Part shown: piece by piece, positions 1 to 6,231 of the stretch
How positions within the stretch are numbered: the stretch's first letter is position 1
Layout: every line of letters starts with the position of its first letter
DNA from: Paracoccaceae bacterium
Lineage (GTDB): Bacteria > Pseudomonadota > Alphaproteobacteria > Rhodobacterales > Rhodobacteraceae
Assembly: GCA_026709725.1 (NCBI GenBank)
Contig: JAPOSK010000104.1
Span: 1 to 7,846, forward strand
Length of the DNA stretch: 7,846 bases
Reading direction: 5' to 3'
Notes under the pieces: model-generated
The model's input: only the letters and a program-made list of their open reading frames with translations
Database searches by the model: none
What the model was told of the DNA's origin: nothing
Translations under genes and position numbers: made by a program

Positions 1-327
1 AGATTTGGGGAGACCCCGGGGGCGAACCGGAGCAGGGGAGACGTCCGCGCGAAGGAATGTCCATATGATGCGGACTGCCGTCCGGGCAATGGTCTGGTCG
101 TAGCCGGTCTCTGCAACCGGCAGCGGCACTGAGTCCCGGATTGCGGCATTCCCCGGGTTCGTGCGCATACTTGACAGACCCGAGCGATCACCCGGTTCCC
201 CAGTCCATGATTTTGTCATTGATCCTGCTGACTCGGGAGCCAGATCCGGTTTCCATTGGCCGCACCTGACTGAAAACTGCTTGATCGGTGGCTGATCTGC
301 GTTTTCGCTCTCGGGGCCTGCTGTCAA
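1..327 (-). CDS. possible partial reading frame downstream of thiX, runs off the window
   Basis: I do not recognise this. On the minus strand there is no stop codon from 327 to the window edge, about 109 codons. A TTG at 325-327 overlaps the thiX stop as TTGA, which resembles the ATGA overlap between thiZ and thiX. In-frame ATG codons lie at 217-219 and 166-168. None of the three starts has a strong ribosome binding site; the best is AGGA a few bases before the ATG at 219. The translation is rich in Pro, Ser, Gly and Arg with few hydrophobic residues until a short stretch near the edge (AVRIIWTFL). Third-position GC looks lower than in thiX. It may be the start of a further operon gene or merely chance openness in GC-rich DNA. 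If it is not a gene, this segment holds nothing I can name. Confidence 0.22.
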   Translation of the reverse strand, partial: MTAGPESENADQPPIKQFSVRCGQWKPDLAPESAGSMTKSWTGEPGDRSGLSSMRTNPGNAAIRDSVPLPVAETGYDQTIARTAVRIIWTFLRADVSPAPVRPRGLPKS

Positions 328-1070
328 TCCGCGGGCGCATGGTGGTGCAGGACTGTCAGGACCAGCCAGTTGATCAGGAGGTAGAGGGTCACTGACAATA
401 CGCCGAGTGTCAGGAGTGCGGCGAACATCAGGTCGGTTTTTGCACGCCCATTGGCCAGCAGCATCAAGTAGCCCAGACCCTGACTTGCTCCCACCCACTC
501 ACCGATCACAGCACCGATTGGCGCAGAGACAGCGGCCAGCCGCAAGCCCGAGCCCAGGGCGGGGAGCGCGGCCGGTATTTTGATCTGCCAGAGAACAGCC
601 TGTCGGCTTGCCCCCATCGTGCTGGCCAGATCAAGATAGGCGGGCGGGGTCCGCACGAGACCATCGAAGAATGCCGATGTCACCGGAAAGTAGATAATCA
701 GCACGGCCATGGCGACTTTTGAGCCAATCCCGAATCCCAGCCAGAGTGTGAGTATGGGGGCCAGAGCAAAGACGGGCAGGGCCTGTGTAAACACCAGCAT
801 GGGCCGGACCATCAGGCGGATGGTTTTGGAAGCTGCGAGCAGGAGGGCCGTTGAGACCCCAAGCAGGACACCAATTGTCAGCCCCAGCAGGATTGCGGTT
901 CCGGTCGCCAGACTGTGCTCGGCAATCAGGACCCGGCTCTCAAACCAGGTTTTCATCACTGTCAGTGGCGGTGGCAGGATAAAACTGGGCACAGACGTGA
1001 GGATGACAATGAGCTGCCATATCGCGAGAGCGAGTCCGATTGCGAGAAGGCCATGGACGACCCGCATCAT
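324..1070 (-). CDS. thiX: ABC transporter permease, ThiX type (thiamine pyrimidine precursor import)
   Basis: This is the inner-membrane subunit, 248 residues, that should form a homodimeric channel for the pyrimidine precursor delivered by ThiY, powered by ThiZ. The protein belongs to the SsuC/TauC/ThiX binding-protein-dependent permease family and has its usual length. Hydrophobic segments lie at about 7-25, 56-80, 92-112, 117-135, 178-192 and 214-240, consistent with six membrane passes. The EAA coupling loop, which docks on the ATPase, is visible at about 148-172 (LASTMGASRQAVLW, then KIPAALPAL). The segment EWVGASQGLGYL near 191-202 is also typical of the family. The ATG start overlaps the thiZ stop as ATGA (1067-1070), so translation is probably coupled. 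Substrate assignment rests on the TPP riboswitch and ThiY upstream; on sequence alone a sulfonate- or nitrate-type permease could not be excluded. Confidence 0.88.
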   Translation of the reverse strand: MMRVVHGLLAIGLALAIWQLIVILTSVPSFILPPPLTVMKTWFESRVLIAEHSLATGTAILLGLTIGVLLGVSTALLLAASKTIRLMVRPMLVFTQALPVFALAPILTLWLGFGIGSKVAMAVLIIYFPVTSAFFDGLVRTPPAYLDLASTMGASRQAVLWQIKIPAALPALGSGLRLAAVSAPIGAVIGEWVGASQGLGYLMLLANGRAKTDLMFAALLTLGVLSVTLYLLINWLVLTVLHHHAPAD

Positions 1071-1804
1071 GGGCCTCGCAGGGATGCAAGAAGCTGCGCC
1101 TGGGCGTGGAGAACTTCAGGATCATCAATCGGGCGCGGCGGCAGAGTTGCAGGCGGTTGGACATTTTTGCAGCCCACCTCTGTCATGACAAACAATCGAT
1201 CAGCCAACCGTGCCGCTTCGCCGGGGTCGTGAGTCACAAGCAGAACCGTGCGCCCTGCAAGGAGTTCGTGTGCCAATTCCTGCATGCCGGCCCGTGTCCG
1301 GGCATCAAGTGCCGAGAATGGTTCATCAAGCAAAACAAGTGCCCGGTCCTCCATCAGGGTGCGGGCAAGCGCAACCCGCTGCCGCTGCCCGCCTGATAAT
1401 GCATGCGGTTTCTTATGGATATGCCCCCCAAGTCCAACGCGCTCCAGAAGATGTCTTGCCCGCACCCTGTCAACCCGGTCGCCACGCAAGCGCGAGCCAA
1501 GGACAACATTCTTCAGGGCCGTCGCCCATGGCAACAGCATATCATTCTGGGCCATGTATGCTGCCTGCCGCGGGATGGGGAGGCCATCGCCCGCGGCAAT
1601 CGTGCCCGAGAATGTTGCTCCGGTCTTCAGTCCGACAATCAAACGCAGGATTGTGGTCTTGCCAACACCTGAAACACCCAGTATGCAGGTCCAGCCTCCG
1701 GCTGCCAGAGACAGATCCAGGTTGTCAAAGAGCGGAGTGTCGCCAACCTGTGCCGAGCCGGAAACCCTGATCTCCGGCGCCCGAGCCGTGGGTTCCACCA
1801 TCAT
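1067..1804 (-). CDS. thiZ: ABC transporter ATP-binding protein, ThiZ type
   Basis: This is the cytoplasmic ATPase subunit that drives ThiX, 245 residues from the ATG at 1804. All nucleotide-binding motifs are present: Walker A GVSGVGKTT at 43-51, Q-loop Gln near 86 (MAQND), signature LSGGQ at 136-140, Walker B ALVLLDEP at 155-162, and switch His in THD at 191-193. Length and motif order match the SsuB/TauB/ThiZ class, which has no C-terminal regulatory domain. A GTG at 1822 would add six residues, but GGAG sits only two bases before it. The ATG at 1804 has GGAG five bases upstream and is preferred; another ATG follows directly. The gene lies about 99 bp after thiY and overlaps thiX by 4 bp. 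The tail has a short Pro-rich stretch (PPATLPPRP). The DNA-level function is clear; the substrate comes from context. Confidence 0.88.
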   Translation of the reverse strand: MMVEPTARAPEIRVSGSAQVGDTPLFDNLDLSLAAGGWTCILGVSGVGKTTILRLIVGLKTGATFSGTIAAGDGLPIPRQAAYMAQNDMLLPWATALKNVVLGSRLRGDRVDRVRARHLLERVGLGGHIHKKPHALSGGQRQRVALARTLMEDRALVLLDEPFSALDARTRAGMQELAHELLAGRTVLLVTHDPGEAARLADRLFVMTEVGCKNVQPPATLPPRPIDDPEVLHAQAQLLASLRGP

Positions 1805-1903
1805 CCGGGCTCCACCGGACACTGCTCCGTGTGTATGCCGGCCCCCCTTTTCTGCATCAGCGAGGGTCGGAGCCCGCCCGGGGGTGCATGTCCGGACCGG
1901 GTG

Positions 1904-2839
1904 CTATCGGGCGGTAACATCCACCACAATCGATGATGCGGGATTGCGGGATGAGATCAGCCCCTGGTTCAGCAGGAAATCCTCAAATGCGGCATAGCGG
2001 CCATGGTCAACAGCGGCAGGTCGCAAGGCAAAACGGGGCAGGGTGTCGGCCCATGCCCGGATATTGAGCTCGTCCTGCAACTCGGGAGATGTTCCGGAGA
2101 ATATGTCCCAGGCCGCTTCAGGGTTGTTGATGATATACTGGGTTGCCAATTCAGTCGCCACCAGAAATCGCGATATCTTTTCAGGATTCATCCGTTCCGG
2201 ATGAGCAACATAGATCAGTTCATCGTAAGGTGGCACACCCTCCTCCTCCGGATAGAAACATTTTCCCGGAATGCCCTCAATATCCATCTGGTTCAGCTCG
2301 AAGTTGCGAAAGGCGCCGATCACTGCGTCAACCTGACCGGACATCAGTGAGGGCGAGATGGAAAAGTTGATATTGACAAGCTCGACATCTTCCTCGGTGA
2401 CACCGTATTTGCCGAGCATGGCTGCCAGGACAGCCTCCTGGACGCCTGTCAGCGAAAAGCCAATTTTGCGCCCTGCAAGATCAGCAGGTGTCGTGATCGG
2501 ACCATCCCGCAGAACCAGAAGGCAATTGAGCGGTGTTGCAACGAGGGTGCCGACGCGTATGAGTGGCAGTCCCTGGTGAACATCAAGGTGCAGCTGCGTC
2601 TGATAAGAGACAGCAAGATCAGCCTGCCCGGCTGCCACAAGCCGGGCGGGAGTGGATGGATCCGCGGGTGGGACAATCTCGATCTCGAGACCCTGTTCGG
2701 CAAAATACCCCTTTTCCCGGGCGATGATGATGGGGCCGTGGTCGGGATTGATAAACCAGTCCAGCAGCAGGGTCATGCGGTCCATGGCCACAGCGGGCAG
2801 GGCCATGATCACGCAAAGAGTAATGAGCAATAGACGCAT
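1904..2839 (-). CDS. thiY: periplasmic thiamine-precursor binding protein, ThiY type (NMT1/THI5-like fold)
   Basis: This is the extracytoplasmic receptor, 311 residues, expected to bind a pyrimidine thiamine precursor (formylaminopyrimidine in characterised ThiY proteins) and hand it to ThiX/ThiZ. The N-terminus is a clear signal peptide (MRLLLITLCVIMALPAVA), with cleavage likely after residue 18. The mature start has the family hallmark LLLDWFINPDHG at 24-35, followed by IAREKGYFAEQGLEIE, as in THI5/NMT1-like proteins. Later, GQADLAVSYQTQL and DLAGRKIGFSL mark the usual ligand-binding lobes. An ATG at 2848 would add MKA, but it touches its purine run AAAAAGG with no spacing. The ATG at 2839 has AGGA eight bases upstream and gives a cleaner signal peptide. 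It is the first gene after the TPP riboswitch, which makes thiamine repression of the whole operon very likely. Ligand identity within thiamine precursors is inferred. Confidence 0.88.
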   Translation of the reverse strand: MRLLLITLCVIMALPAVAMDRMTLLLDWFINPDHGPIIIAREKGYFAEQGLEIEIVPPADPSTPARLVAAGQADLAVSYQTQLHLDVHQGLPLIRVGTLVATPLNCLLVLRDGPITTPADLAGRKIGFSLTGVQEAVLAAMLGKYGVTEEDVELVNINFSISPSLMSGQVDAVIGAFRNFELNQMDIEGIPGKCFYPEEEGVPPYDELIYVAHPERMNPEKISRFLVATELATQYIINNPEAAWDIFSGTSPELQDELNIRAWADTLPRFALRPAAVDHGRYAAFEDFLLNQGLISSRNPASSIVVDVTAR

Positions 2840-2865
2840 GGCTTTCATCCTTTTTCAATCAGCAA

Positions 2866-2937
2866 CCGTCCAGCGCACTGCACAGGCCGATCTGTCGATA
2901 TTCCACGCTGGCGGACCCGGTGCCAGGACATCCGCCA
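2866..2937 (-). promoter_or_regulatory. candidate riboswitch expression platform: two mutually exclusive hairpins
   Basis: The leader between the TPP riboswitch and thiY holds two stems that cannot form together. Hairpin A pairs 2931-2937 with 2909-2915 (7 bp, no mismatch). Hairpin B pairs 2906-2914 with 2866-2875 (9 bp with one bulged base) and ends about 20 nt before the thiY start. Both use 2909-2914. Neither is followed by a run of T on the minus strand, so an intrinsic terminator is not evident; control of translation or Rho access is more plausible. The link to TPP binding is inference. Confidence 0.4.
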
Positions 2938-3039
2938 ACATTCCGTGGGCTGGTGAAGACGCTGATCCTCGGGGCTAGCAACCCCGCTGTCTCCCCCGGC
3001 CACAAGGACCGATGGGTGGATGACATGGTTTGTCTGGAC

Positions 3040-3123
3040 ACCGTTCCCTCCGCCGGCATTGCCCGGATCAGGTTCGATGGGTTCGCACATGCTCTCTCAG
3101 CCCGCTCCGGGCACCCCAACGGT
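3040..3123 (-). promoter_or_regulatory. TPP riboswitch (THI-box)
   Basis: This is a complete aptamer for thiamine diphosphate. Reading the minus strand, the P1 stem pairs ACCGTT (3118-3123) with AACGGT (3040-3045). Inside come GGGGTGCCC, then GGCTGAGAGA, then AACCC and GAACCTGATC, then CCGGGCAATGCCGGCGGAGGG. CTGAGA and ACCTGATC are the conserved cores that contact the pyrimidine ring, and the GGCAATGCC/GGCGGAGGGAA arm is the pyrophosphate sensor. The whole is close to the consensus over its length, including the closing stem. It lies about 200 nt upstream of thiY and starts almost exactly where transcription from the 3131-3159 promoter should begin. It predicts repression of thiYZX when TPP is abundant. 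Confidence 0.96.
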
Positions 3124-3130
3124 CGAAGTT

Positions 3131-3159
3131 ATGATACGGAATGCAGTTGATTGAGTCAA
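3131..3159 (-). promoter_or_regulatory. sigma70-type promoter of the thi operon
   Basis: On the minus strand TTGACT (3154-3159) and TATCAT (3131-3136) are separated by exactly 17 bp. Each box differs from the sigma70 consensus at one position. A start site about 7 nt downstream would fall near 3124, right at the first base of the riboswitch P1 stem, so promoter and riboswitch support each other. No start site has been measured. Confidence 0.75.
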
Positions 3160-3170
3160 ACTCCTCCTGC

Positions 3171-3188
3171 AATTGATCCAATTGATCC
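3171..3188 (-). repeat. tandem 9-bp direct repeat upstream of the thi promoter
   Basis: AATTGATCC occurs twice without a gap (3171-3179 and 3180-3188), starting 11 bp upstream of the -35 box. It would lie at roughly -47 to -64 if transcription starts near 3124. It could be an activator or UP-type site, or simply a small slippage duplication. I know no regulator that binds this sequence. Confidence 0.4.
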
Positions 3189-3213
3189 GCGAATCCTGAC
3201 TCTCTCCCATTTT

Positions 3214-3263
3214 GGTCCGGCCCGGAGGGCGGGGCGGGGTCTTTATGCTCGGGCTGCCGGACC
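3214..3263 (-). terminator. GC-rich hairpin after the ancestral end of the ATPase gene
   Basis: GGTCCGGC (minus strand 3256-3263) pairs perfectly with GCCGGACC (3214-3221). Further pairing is possible inside the arms (CCCGAG with CTCCGGG). The hairpin begins three bases after the TGA at 3267-3269. There is no T run on either strand, so it is not a classical intrinsic terminator. It may stop transcription with Rho or protect the 3' end, and it separates the Pot-like operon from the thi promoter. Confidence 0.4.
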
Positions 3264-3266
3264 GGA

Positions 3267-3416
3267 TCAGTTCAGAAGAAGAATGGACTCACTGCCCCAG
3301 CCGATCAGGACCGGGTCGTCGATTGAGAGGGTTTGCCGGCCGGCGGTGTTGCGCATTGCAATTGTGACGGTCCGCTCGGTGCCATTGATCCTGGCAACAT
3401 AGTAGGTCATATCGCC
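3267..3416 (-). pseudogene. C-terminal TOBE remnant of the ATPase, cut off by an in-frame TAG
   Basis: Directly after the TAG at 3417-3419 the same frame stays open for 49 codons and ends at a TGA (3267-3269). It starts GDMTYYVARINGTERTVTI and ends DDPVLIGWGSESILLLN, which reads as the last strands of a TOBE domain as in PotA/MalK-type ATPases. Joined across the TAG, the junction is LVDLQY-x-GDMTYY. The usual residue at x in this family is Leu, so a single change TTG to TAG explains it. The full frame 3267-4355 would give 362 residues, the normal length for PotA-like ATPases. The segment has no start codon with a ribosome binding site suggesting separate translation; an ATG at 3408-3410 exists but lacks one. 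Confidence 0.75.
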
Positions 3417-4355
3417 CTAGTACTGCAGGTCGACAAGGGAGCCCCGCGCGGACCGGCCGGCTGCATGAGTCCCATCCTGAAGGATGGTCAACATTTCGGG
3501 GCGGATCCCGACGACAGGATCATCACCAAGATTCGCGGGTGCCTGGGAGCGGGGAATTGTCACCTGCCCGAGACCCTCTATCTCGACTGTCATGCCATCG
3601 GGGGTGGAGACGGTGGCATGGGCGGAGAGAAAATTCATCACACCGATGAAGTCGGCAACTTCCCGGGATTGAGGACGCTGGTAGAGATCATGCGGCGTTG
3701 CAACCTGAGCGATGCGTCCCTCGAACATAACAGCAATCCGATCGGAGAGGATCAGGGCCTCCTCCTGATCGTGTGTTACAAGAACAAAGGTAACCCCAAC
3801 GGTTCGCTGCAGGGTCCGCAACTCGACCTGCATCTGCTCCCGGAGTTTCTTGTCGAGTGCTGACATCGGCTCATCAAGCAGGAGAACCTTGGGTCGAAGG
3901 ACAAGCGCGCGGGCCAGCGCCACGCGCTGTCGCTGCCCACCGGAGAGAGCTGCCGGTGAACGAGCACCATAACCGGCAAGACCAACCATGGCCAGCGCCT
4001 CTTCGACCCGACCGATGATTTCCCCCTTGGCAACACGTGCCGCCCGCAGCCCATAGGCGATATTGTCAGCAACGCTCATGTGGGGAAAGACAGCATAGTT
4101 CTGAAAGACCATATTGGTTGGGCGTTTATTGGCCGGGACGCCGATCATGGAAGTGCCGTCAATGCGAATCGATCCACCATCCGGGGTCTCAAATCCGGCA
4201 AGCATGCGCAGGAGCGTTGTTTTGCCGCATCCGGAGGGGCCGACAAGGGTAAAGAATTCACCCGGAGCGATGTCGAGCGTCACCTCGCTGACAGCGCAGA
4301 CAGGACCGAAGGATTTCCGGACCCGGTTGATCCGGATGATGGGATCATTGTTCAC
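3417..4355 (-). CDS. potA: Pot-like ABC transporter ATP-binding protein, truncated by a nonsense codon
   Basis: This is the ATPase of the polyamine/amine-type importer. As read, it is 312 residues. Motifs are intact: Walker A GPSGCGKTT at 39-47, Q-loop Gln85 (VFQNY), signature LSGGQ at 137-141, Walker B VLLLDEP at 157-163, switch His195 (VTHDQEEA), and FIGVMNFL at 237-244 leading into the C-terminal TOBE region. The protein stops after SLVDLQY, inside that region, whereas relatives continue for about 50 residues; the missing part is still encoded downstream in frame. The start is a GTG overlapping the previous stop as GTGA, with AGGAG eight bases upstream. The ATPase core should still fold and hydrolyse ATP. 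In E. coli PotA the C-terminal domain has been linked to feedback inhibition by substrate, so a truncated form might be less regulated or unstable. The pot name is by family; the substrate is not proven. Confidence 0.85.
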   Translation of the reverse strand: MNNDPIIRINRVRKSFGPVCAVSEVTLDIAPGEFFTLVGPSGCGKTTLLRMLAGFETPDGGSIRIDGTSMIGVPANKRPTNMVFQNYAVFPHMSVADNIAYGLRAARVAKGEIIGRVEEALAMVGLAGYGARSPAALSGGQRQRVALARALVLRPKVLLLDEPMSALDKKLREQMQVELRTLQRTVGVTFVLVTHDQEEALILSDRIAVMFEGRIAQVATPHDLYQRPQSREVADFIGVMNFLSAHATVSTPDGMTVEIEGLGQVTIPRSQAPANLGDDPVVGIRPEMLTILQDGTHAAGRSARGSLVDLQY

Positions 4356-5167
4356 AGAACGGACTCCTGTGTTGACAGACCCAGTTTTCGCAGACCGCGA
4401 CGGCGGAAGAATTCAGCCGTGATCATGAGTCCAAGCGAAATCGCCAGCAGCAAAGTGCCGAGCGCCAGGACATTGGGAACCCGCTGGGGAAAGCGCAGCT
4501 GTCCCCAGATGTACACGGGCAGCGTCGTTTCAGTTCCCGAGAGGAAGAAGGCAATAATGAACTCATCGAGCGAAATCGTGAACGAGATCAGGAGACTGGC
4601 AACGACGCCTGGAAGGACCATCGGCACGATGATCAGGCGAAACGTTGCCCAGCGGCTGTAGCCAAGGTCGGTCGAGGCATCCTCATAGTTGTGATCAAGA
4701 CCCTGAAAGGCAGTCCGCAGAATGGCAACCGAGAAGGGTGTGCAGAGCAACACATGACCGAGGATGATACTGAAAAGGGAGAGTGAAAATCCCAGATGGA
4801 GGATAACGACGAGAAACGCCACCGCAATGATCATCTCGGGCAATACCATCGGCAACATAATCAGCCCCAGCATGCCATGCATGAGACGAAACCGGTATCG
4901 GGTGGTGGCCCGGGCTGCCAGGATGCCAAGACAGGTGGCGAGGACAGCAGAGGTGAGAGCAACAGCCAGACTGTTGATTGTCGCTTCGTGAAGTGCGGGG
5001 ACATCAAGCAGGCCTGCGAACCAGGCTGTCGTAAAGCCGCTGAGAGGAAACGCGACAATGGTGCTGTCATTGAAGGCGAACAGGGGCAGGAGCAGGGTTG
5101 GTGCATACAGAAAGATGAGAAAGAAACCGACATAGAGAGACAGCAGTGCAGAACTTCTGATGCTCAT
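4352..5167 (-). CDS. potC: Pot-like ABC transporter permease 2 (PotC type)
   Basis: This is the second inner-membrane subunit of the heterodimeric channel, 271 residues, normal for PotC/PotI proteins. The first membrane segment is at about 8-32 and ends in the family-typical LFAFNDS. Further hydrophobic segments lie at about 63-85, 98-123, 129-150, 183-209 and 233-252. The EAA loop that engages the ATPase is at 161-188 (YEDASTDLGYSRWATFRLI, then VPMVLPGV). The ATG overlaps the permease 1 stop as ATGA (5164-5167), with GGAG six bases before it, and its own stop overlaps the ATPase GTG. The strict order permease 1, permease 2, ATPase with coupled starts suggests one translational unit. Polyamine-type is a family assignment; other organic cations or small amines are possible. 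Confidence 0.88.
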   Translation of the reverse strand: MSIRSSALLSLYVGFFLIFLYAPTLLLPLFAFNDSTIVAFPLSGFTTAWFAGLLDVPALHEATINSLAVALTSAVLATCLGILAARATTRYRFRLMHGMLGLIMLPMVLPEMIIAVAFLVVILHLGFSLSLFSIILGHVLLCTPFSVAILRTAFQGLDHNYEDASTDLGYSRWATFRLIIVPMVLPGVVASLLISFTISLDEFIIAFFLSGTETTLPVYIWGQLRFPQRVPNVLALGTLLLAISLGLMITAEFFRRRGLRKLGLSTQESVL

Positions 5168-6042
5168 GACGGACTCCGCAGGTACTTGCGGGTTGCCCAG
5201 ATGAACAGGAGGGCCATGGTGCCGACCAGAGCCATGGCTGAAAGGGCCAGTGCTGCTCCGAGCGGGTCATTATTGGCTTTTTTGAACTGAACCTCGATCA
5301 TGTTGGCGATCATCAGGCCATTGGGCCCGCCAACAAGATTGGGTGTGATGTAATCGCCGACAGTCGGTATGAAGACAATAAGGACAGCGGCCACAACACC
5401 TGGCATCGCCAGAGGAAGGGTAATCCGAAAAAAGCGGCGCAGGGGTCCATCGCCCAGATCAACCGATGCCTCAAGCAGGGATCGGTCAATCTTTTCGAGG
5501 GCGACATAGATTGGCAGGACGGCAAAGGGAGCCCAGGCATGACTCAGTGTCATCACCACCGCAGCCTGGTTGTAAAGGATGAAACGCAGAGGCTCATCAA
5601 TAATCCCAAGCGTGGTCAGAGTGCCATTGATAACGCCGTTGTAGCCGAGGATGACTTTCCACAGGAAGATCCTGACCAGATAGCTGGTCCAGAACGGAAT
5701 TGTGATAAGAAAGAGCCAGAGTTGTTTGCGCCGCTTCGGGATATGAAAGGAAAGAAAATATGCCATCGGGAAAGCAAGAAGCACCGTCGCAACCGTGACC
5801 AGAAGCGCGACCTTGATCGAGCGCAGCATCAGCACCTGGTAGACCCGTTCTGTCCAGGCCGTCTGATAGTTGGCGAAAGTGAAATCCCGCTGGATTTCAA
5901 GAAAGTCCTGGCTCCAGAAACTCAGCATGACCACGCCGACAATCGGCGCTGCGAGCAAAATGAGGGCATAGAGGAAAGGCGGGCTGATCAGAACCAATCC
6001 GGGGCTGGGGGCGACAGCTCTGCGACACGAACGCAGAATCAT
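5164..6042 (-). CDS. potB: Pot-like ABC transporter permease 1 (PotB type)
   Basis: This is the first inner-membrane subunit of the importer, 292 residues from the ATG at 6042, a normal size for PotB/PotH. The first membrane segment (GLVLISPPFLYALILLAAP) is followed by MLSFWSQDF, the usual PotB-like junction. Further hydrophobic segments follow, and the EAA loop is near 189-216 (LLEASVDLGDGPLRRF, then ITLPLAMPGV). The PTVGDYITPNLVGGP stretch at about 226-240 is highly typical of PotB-type permeases. The frame can be extended eight codons to a GTG at 6066, which has no usable ribosome binding site. The ATG at 6042 also lacks a clear one but overlaps the stop of a small upstream frame as ATGA, a hint of coupling. 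The gene lies about 190 bp after the binding protein gene, across two stem-loops. Confidence 0.86.
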   Translation of the reverse strand: MILRSCRRAVAPSPGLVLISPPFLYALILLAAPIVGVVMLSFWSQDFLEIQRDFTFANYQTAWTERVYQVLMLRSIKVALLVTVATVLLAFPMAYFLSFHIPKRRKQLWLFLITIPFWTSYLVRIFLWKVILGYNGVINGTLTTLGIIDEPLRFILYNQAAVVMTLSHAWAPFAVLPIYVALEKIDRSLLEASVDLGDGPLRRFFRITLPLAMPGVVAAVLIVFIPTVGDYITPNLVGGPNGLMIANMIEVQFKKANNDPLGAALALSAMALVGTMALLFIWATRKYLRSPS

Positions 6043-6098
6043 ATGAAAAAGGCCAGCCTGAACCACCCTGCCCGGGGCAGTGTTGCCCGTTGCATCAT
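6039..6098 (-). other. small reading frame coupled to the permease 1 start
   Basis: A frame of 19 codons (MMQRATLPRAGWFRLAFFI) starts at 6098, four bases after the purine run GGGGGA. It ends at TGA 6039-6041, overlapping the permease ATG at 6042 as ATGA. An in-frame ATG at 6116 would lengthen it to 25 codons. The other gene junctions in this operon use the same 4-bp overlap. It could be a leader that delivers ribosomes to a start lacking its own binding site, or chance. A one-base insertion in the T5 run at 6046-6050 would fuse it to the permease. Confidence 0.25.
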
Positions 6099-6154
6099 GT
6101 CATCCCCCGGAGCCATGACCTTGCAGGGCACCTGCGGAGGCACCCGGTGAAGAT

Positions 6155-6188
6155 GCATGAGCCCGGCACGGGTCGCACAGGCTCACGC
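6155..6188 (-). other. intercistronic stem-loop 2
   Basis: On the minus-strand transcript GCGTGAGCC (6180-6188) pairs with GGCTCATGC (6155-6163), nine pairs including one G-U, with a 16-nt loop. It lies between the binding protein gene and permease 1, downstream of stem-loop 1. No T run follows. Likely effects are mRNA stability or partial termination, as in many importer operons with an abundant binding protein. Confidence 0.4.
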
Positions 6189-6207
6189 GATCACAAAATG
6201 ATGATGC

Positions 6208-6227
6208 GGGCCATGATGACATGGCCC
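6208..6227 (-). other. intercistronic stem-loop 1 just after the binding protein stop
   Basis: GGGCCATG and CATGGCCC form a perfect 8-bp stem with a 4-base loop, starting four bases after the TAG of the binding protein gene. Downstream on the minus strand comes GCATCATCATTTTGTG, only a weak T stretch. Position and strength fit a 3' mRNA-protecting or attenuating element that leaves the binding protein more highly expressed than the permeases. That role is inferred from other ABC operons. Confidence 0.5.
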
Positions 6228-6231
6228 TGGG

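Noticed and set aside
1248..1997. 249-codon open frame on the plus strand
   Set aside because: It lies antisense to thiZ and the end of thiY. The translation is rich in Arg, Ser and Pro with no domain, while the minus-strand frame has every ABC ATPase motif.
2859..3119. 86-codon frame on the minus strand inside the riboswitch leader
   Set aside because: It runs through the conserved TPP aptamer, whose RNA constraint explains the sequence. The start lacks a ribosome binding site.
3333..3863. 176-codon open frame on the plus strand
   Set aside because: It is a shadow of the ATPase gene; the translation has no domain and no ribosome binding site.
6064..6066. GTG at 6066 as the permease 1 start
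   Set aside because: No ribosome binding site at usable spacing; the ATG eight codons later gives a normal N-terminus.
5539..6150. 203-codon open frame on the plus strand
   Set aside because: It is antisense to permease 1, with a highly charged translation and no recognisable fold. It is explained as a shadow of the membrane-protein codons opposite.
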